A stretch of DNA of 64,000 nucleotides from Pagrus major (lineage: Eukaryota > Chordata > Actinopteri > Spariformes > Sparidae): the NCBI RefSeq assembly GCF_040436345.1, contig NC_133223.1:26042410-26106409 (forward strand), in the 5' to 3' direction. Below are positions 58,630 through 64,000 of this stretch, one piece after another. The number at the start of each line of letters is the position of its first letter. The first letter of the stretch is position 1. Below the pieces are notes generated by a model. It worked only from the letters and a program-made list of their open reading frames with translations. It did not search any database and was not told the origin of the DNA. The position numbers and the translations under genes were made by a program.

Positions 58630-60780
58630 TCAAAGCCAGAGGTCCTCAGTGCATATGTAAAAACATTATTACCCTACTTTCTTTTCCTTTGTTTTAAGCA
58701 AACATTCATTTTCAGTGTGACTTGATGTTGATGTTGTTCCTGCTTCTCGCAGCAGGGGGCAGTATTGCCCCATCTTCTGCACCACACTCTCTCCTCGATG
58801 CAGGAAGCTTCTCACATCCAGACACATGTTATAGCTTAATTATTTCTTTAGCTGCGTCATGTGGCCGGAGGACTTTTCACAGCTGGTTCTGTTCAATTAC
58901 AACATCAAGTTGTTTCAGTTATCATAAAGGCAGAGAAGCATGTATTTTGTACACAACTTTTGTATACAACTATTTGTGTTACTTTAAATTCCCACATCCA
59001 AAAAAAACACTTCCAACAATGCTGAAGTTCTTGTCCTTAATGAAACCATACTATACTCCATTCATCCTCTTTTTAATACATGATGAGAAGGGGCTGAAGT
59101 TAAGGAAACACATCGTCCGTCACACAACAAAACACAACACAACACAACACAACACAACACAACACAACACAGACAAACCGACACCAGGAGGAAAACTTAT
59201 AAACTGACAGAGACAGGAAGTGGAAAGTAAAATATGACACATGAGGATTGAATCTTCGAAATAAGATCACTGAACTAAAACCTAGAACCAAGACCACATT
59301 TTCCTTGGACGAATAAATAATCTTGAATCTTGGATATGATCAGAAACAAGGTAAGACTCAAAACCAGGATAACTGTGTGAACTGTGAACACAGTCAATGT
59401 CATAGTAATAAACACTGGAGGACAATCAGTTGGTATTGAATTAAGATTAAACATAAGAGCATGACCACGAACATTTTTACCCTTAATGGGGCAACTTTGC
59501 AAGGTAACATGGCTGTTGAAGGCAGCTTCTTATATCATGTTTTGTCTGAAATTACGTCTCAGGTGGCATTAGAAGGTGTGATAAGTGTATTATTTTCCAC
59601 TCAAATGTTGTTATTCAAGTCATGTGTGAGGAGCTGGTGTCCTGTGTTGGGAGGATTACACCTCAGCGCAGAGCCGGTGGTTATTGGCTCCAGTTGGGGC
59701 CATTCATTGTCACAGCGACCTAAACTTATTTGTCCCAAGGTTCAGGGTCAAGGCTTCCTGTCTTCCTCAGACTGCTCTTGCTTCTCTATTACAAAGGTGT
59801 TTTGGCTTTCCTCTCACTCTTTTTTATTTGATTTGACTTTTTAAGGTTCTTTTTCTAAAAAAAAAAGTTCTTTGTTCAAGTGTGTTTTTTTGTGTAGACG
59901 AGTAGGTTTCCGTCGAGAAAGAGATTTTCCTTCAAATCCTCAAATGTCGTCTCCCTCTCGTCCTCTCAGAGATTTATATTTCCAGAGTGTATCCTCCCCT
60001 GCTACCTCAGACCACCAGTTATTCACACACACACACACACACACGGACAGACACACAGTCATTGACAATGTGACATTGACATAGTGCAGTTGAATACCTT
60101 ATGTGAGGGTGAGTGATGGACCACTCACCCTGATGGCTGCTCCCTAAAGGTGCGTGTGTGTGTCCGTGTGTGTGTGTGTCTACACTGTATTTGAGCCGCA
60201 GTGGAAACAGAATTATATTCCAGCTCACATAAAACCTCGACAGAACAGAAAGTCGGGTCAAACACCAGGGGACCAAGAGAATAATAAGCAGGGACACTGA
60301 CACACACGCACACACACACACACATGCATACACAACCCTTCTGGGAACAAACTATTCACTGCTCCATCACTTACACTCATGAAAGATACTCACACATGAC
60401 TTGGTGAGACACACACACACAGACACACACGAACACAAGAACTGGGCAGGGTTTCAGAGACACAGATTGAAGGTGATTATAATTCACAGTGAAGTCTGGC
60501 TCCTTTAGCTCATCCATCTATTTGTGTGTGTGCATGTGTGGCTCGGCACTCATCAAGGTGGCAGGGGAAAACACACTGTGGACATATATATATCACGAAG
60601 ATAGGGGAAGAGAGCGAGAAGAAAATCAAGCCAGCCCATCGAGGAGGAGGAGGTGAATGAAGAATGGATGGAAGCAACAAAGAGAGGTGTGCAGAGAGAA
60701 AATAAGAAGAGGAGGGGAAATGATGTAGAGCAACACATACAGGACGGCACAGTGTGTGCTTCAGGAAACAAAATGTATTC
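58630..60780. other. downstream of cpo, no gene seen
   Basis: Open frames of up to 161 codons (58722-59207) are not supported: they show no domain, splice context or composition of a real gene. Contains an ACAAC repeat (59131-59171) and AC/TG runs (60024-60044, 60155-60180, 60298-60325). Confidence 0.5.
59131..59171 (+). repeat. (AACAC)n minisatellite
   Basis: About eight AACAC pentamers in tandem. Confidence 0.9.
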
Positions 60781-62400
60781 AGTTAAAGTAAACAGTAGGT
60801 CTTCCGCTCAAAGAGGAAAAGTGAAACGACGTGAACTTCGCTTCTCAAAGAAGGAGATCATTATCTTCGTATCACCCCGATCTCTATCATCCGAGTCACT
60901 CTGCGAATTTGTATTTCTGGTTAATTCAATCTTTTATCATCACACCGTCCATGGAGGAGATTTTATTTCTTGGTGGCTAGCAGGTGTCCATTAAAAATGG
61001 ATGGTTTAACCACCATTCATTAACAGTTTGCAAGTTAAACTGAGACAAGGCTATAACTTTTAAAAGAAGTAATTAACGCAATCAGTCTCTTGAAATGAAA
61101 ATCTACATTTATAATCAATAAAACTCACCCCCCGCTCAAATCGATAAATGCCACGGATTTTGCAGCGACAGTACAGCTTCACCTGGTGTGGCGTGACCGA
61201 TGGCTTATGGTGGCTAATGGTCACAAATCTTCTTGGTGTAACAGAAATACTTGAGTTCGCTCACTGTGCCGATGATCAGCATCTCAGTTTTATCAGTTTT
61301 TATGCAGGAGCAGGAAATTAAGTAAGATTCAAGAGTTTCAAAATAGTCTCAAAGTTTATAAAACATATAAAGAGATGAGGAAAAAAATGTATCTTATCAT
61401 CTTTCATCTATTGTTTCTGCAGAAACAATGAAAAAAGATCCTGAGTCGTGAAAGGGTGGCAGCTAACAGACGGCTTCGATTTGATCTTTACTAAGTGTTT
61501 TTAACGACTGAGCCTAGCCTTTATTGAAAAGATAATTCAATAGCACGCAGAGGTGAGACTTGTTAACCTATTTTTAGTTGTCTTTGACCCAGCCAAAGCT
61601 CAATAGATCACATTGGTGCAGTGATATCGTTGGGACCCTCAAGCGATAGTTCAACAGACTATTTTAGTCTCCGATCAATATGGAAACGGTCACCGAGGGG
61701 CACGTGTAACAGCGACCGCTCTGCTTGATTTCAGCGGAGACGTTTTTGGAAAAAAGATAAACGATAAAGAGTTTCACAGAGTCAAATGAGAGAGAAATGA
61801 TGATGATTGTACATTTCCTGCAATGAAAACCCTGCTGAAATGTTAATTATGGTCGGCTAAAGGAAATGATAGTAATATGTTTATTCAGGCTTCACAATGT
61901 ATTTTCAGGGCGAGGCGATACGTGTAAACTCTCACAAACTCTCCGTGAATCCCCAAAGTGGCAGCCAGGGTGCAATTTCGAGAAGTTAGAGGTTGAAAGA
62001 GGAGAAATCGTGTTTTTGTTTCTGTAAGTGTTGAGACTACTGTGAGAACCTTTCCCAGATGTTGTCTGCTGCGCTCTATTTTACATGGATACCGGTGGGA
62101 AAACCCTCAGTGTCAACAGAGCGTCTACAAGAGGATTTCTGCGGTACGTTTCACTACCGTTAAATTCTCATTTGACTCGGCTTCAGCTTCTTCGAAACGT
62201 GTGTGTTTGCACCTGTGCCACACACATTCAAAAGACGAATAGAAGTGTGTGTGAGAGGGCTCCTCTGCCGTGGACCCATGACACATCTTTGCCGCATACT
62301 TTTATTGCTAATCAATGTAGATGACACCATTTCTTACACACTGTCACCGACGATCAATCGGAATTATGCCATGCTTTTTAACTGTCGCTGCTAATCAATG
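60780..62400 (-). other. unexplained tract, possibly a degraded mobile element
   Basis: Non-simple sequence with more CpG than its surroundings. On the minus strand, 61348-61214 is a 44-codon open frame containing KTDKTEMLIIGTVSELKYF. A second frame (61217-61127) reads HQVKLYCRCKIRGIYRFERG and ends exactly at a GTGAGT. I recognise neither. DKTE..IG recalls a motif in non-LTR reverse transcriptases, but that is weak. Confidence 0.25.
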
Positions 62401-62884
62401 AGGGTGGCGCCATCATCTGCATCTCCTGATCATTACATCTGGTGATCAATAACAAAGCTGGCTCCCGGATGACATGGGATCATCACGCTTGCAGTCCTCG
62501 ATGATATGTAGATATGTCTGCGTGCGACAGTGCAATGTGATGTGGAGGCGAACGGCTGGCTGGCAGACAGACGGCGGGAGGAAACTCACAATAATAAAAC
62601 TCAGACAAAGGTGGCTGGAAAGAATTTGACACAAGAGAGACACAAAGCTCGTATTTTAAATCACCATTCTGTGAAGGCTATCACAAGATGGCACAGTAGA
62701 CAACACAACCTCCTCCTTTCCTTCCTTCCTTCCTTCCTGTCTTTCTCATATCTGTCTGGATGCTCACCTTGGTGCCTGTCATTGAAAAAAGTGGGTTAAG
62801 ATGTTTGTTTTGTAAGTCTCTCCCAGTCACACTGTTCATATCATGAGCCATGATTGCAGTATTTTGTGACAAAGGTAGAACAGT

Positions 62885-63095
62885 TTTGTGAAAATACTGG
62901 ATATTTCTAATGACACTTTCCAGTTTGTGGCGACCAAAACACGTGTTTTAAGCCAGAACATGACCTTTCTCTACACTAACCTTGTAGTAACATAAAAGTA
63001 CAAAATGAACCGAAGAAAATAAATAAATTTGCAACATGAAGAAATGTAAAGTTGTAGCTGAAGTTTGCAGAAATGTATATTGCTGGCATTTAACT
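62885..63095 (-). mobile_element. MITE family A, copy 4 (truncated)
   Basis: Reads GTGGCGACCAAAACACG, TTTTAAGCCAGAACATGAC, AAAATGAACC, GCAGAAATGTATATTGCTGG. Same order as the right half of copy 2, so it lies in the same orientation. The left half is missing. Confidence 0.65.
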
Positions 63096-63099
63096 CCTG

Positions 63100-63544
63100 A
63101 CAGATATATGTGGGTCTTTATCGATTTAATGAGCCACCAATGTGAATGCGTTCACCGCTTTGTTCAGCTTTGGGTCGAGCATGTTAGGTCGGTATGTTCC
63201 AGCTTTTATACTGAAAACATCTGCCTGCTGGTTCTTGAAGCGACACTGTTGAGAGCAGCTAGACTGGATCAAAACAGTCAAGTTCTGGGCTAAAGACCAA
63301 ATGAGCTGAAAGATGCTAAAACTCTCCAGAGAGTCGAAGGGAACTTATTAGGTGCTGACTGTTTGTGGGAGGTTTTTTCTCAGCAAAGCTAGCTGAGTAA
63401 TGAATTTCCTCTCTGACAACGGCTTTTTTCATGATTGTTCTTTCACATTCAGATACACTTCAATTATTGCAAAACAAACTTAAATAACTACCTACTGTAC
63501 TTCTAAGGTGCATAGAGAGGGGAAAAGTCTAAAGAGGTCAAAAA
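63100..63544. other. intergenic, nothing recognised
   Basis: No gene, repeat or RNA recognised between the MITE fragment and the repeat near the window end; the last 350 bases of the window (63651-64000) are likewise plain AT-rich DNA. Confidence 0.5.
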
Positions 63545-63650
63545 GCTCCAGCAACACTTGCAGTATATAGAACAACTTTATTAGTCCAGCGTGTTTTGGC
63601 TTGTGGCCTTCATATGGGTCATCCCAACTGCTTACGCATGACAGACTTTT
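63545..63650. repeat. interspersed repeat, 'cgtgttttggcttgtggcc' type
   Basis: CAACTTTATTAGTCCAGCG, TTTTGGCTTGTGGCCTTCAT, GGGTCATC. Resembles a very widespread animal repeat (acgtttcggc..gccttcatcagg). Partial and diverged. Confidence 0.45.
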
Positions 63651-64000
63651 TAGTGCTTTGGGCTAAAATACAATTTTGCTTGCTTATATGTCGAGTACTC
63701 CTTTAAAACTCTAAACACTGACAATCCCTGTGGCCTTATCAGCCGTGCTAAACAACCAAAAGTATCACCTGGAACAGACACTTTCAAAATAAAAGAATCA
63801 GCCTAAACGAGAAAAACACAAAGGATTATTAAGGTCTTTCACAGGTTTGTCTCTGTGAGGAACCTTTCACATTAAACACAGTTATGTCATTAAAGTTTAA
63901 TAATGATAAAAAACATTGATCAGAGCAGCTTTAACCTGTCTGATAAAATGCTTTAAAACTTACTAGCTTTGTAAAACTTACAACCAGGGCTGTTTACAGG

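Noticed and set aside
58722..59207. 161-codon open frame downstream of cpo
   Set aside because: No recognisable domain, ends in a low-complexity ACAAC repeat, and has no splice or promoter context.

Overview
The window is nuclear DNA from a ray-finned fish, most likely a percomorph teleost. The evidence is short introns with GT..AG borders, dense (GT)n/(AC)n microsatellites, several short transposon families of the kind common in spiny-rayed fishes, and three vertebrate genes in split-exon form. It is not prokaryotic: no operons, CRISPR arrays or phage modules are visible. All gene models were built by hand from translation and splice signals; no alignment was run.

Left block (1-16.3 kb, minus strand): the 5' part of a fibronectin 1 gene. 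Eighteen coding exons can be placed, from the initiator ATG at 15954 down to 1418. They encode about 900 residues: signal peptide, type I modules 1-5 (fibrin/heparin/transglutaminase region), type I-6, type II-1 and II-2, type I-7 to I-9 (collagen/gelatin region), and type III-1 to III-3. The rest of the gene (III-4 onward, RGD module, C-terminal fibrin sites) lies beyond position 1. Almost every exon is phase 1-1, as expected for modular exon shuffling.

Central block (16.3-47.1 kb): about 31 kb in which I find no gene. It holds microsatellites, tRNA-type SINE copies, MITE-like elements, one perfect short hairpin (31519-31561) and a CpG-dense patch next to it.

Right block (47.1-58.4 kb): two divergent genes. 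A melanoregulin (mreg) gene of five coding exons runs on the minus strand and gives 219 residues. A carboxypeptidase O (cpo) gene of eleven coding exons runs on the plus strand and gives 374 residues. Only about 740 bp separate their start codons. The cpo protein keeps the zinc ligands, catalytic Glu, the Arg that marks acidic C-terminal specificity, and a hydrophobic tail consistent with a GPI anchor. Its introns have been invaded by at least two MITE families.

Right end (58.4-64 kb): no recognised gene, only repeats and one unexplained tract (about 60.8-62.4 kb) with weak coding-like patches on the minus strand. The three genes have unrelated jobs: extracellular matrix, organelle/melanosome trafficking, and brush-border peptide digestion. 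Their interest as a group is linkage, not shared function. I found no clear sign of a new biological system. The best leads are the splice donor of fn1 exon 10 made from a microsatellite, the hairpin/CpG pair at 31.5 kb, and the repeat-rich cpo introns.
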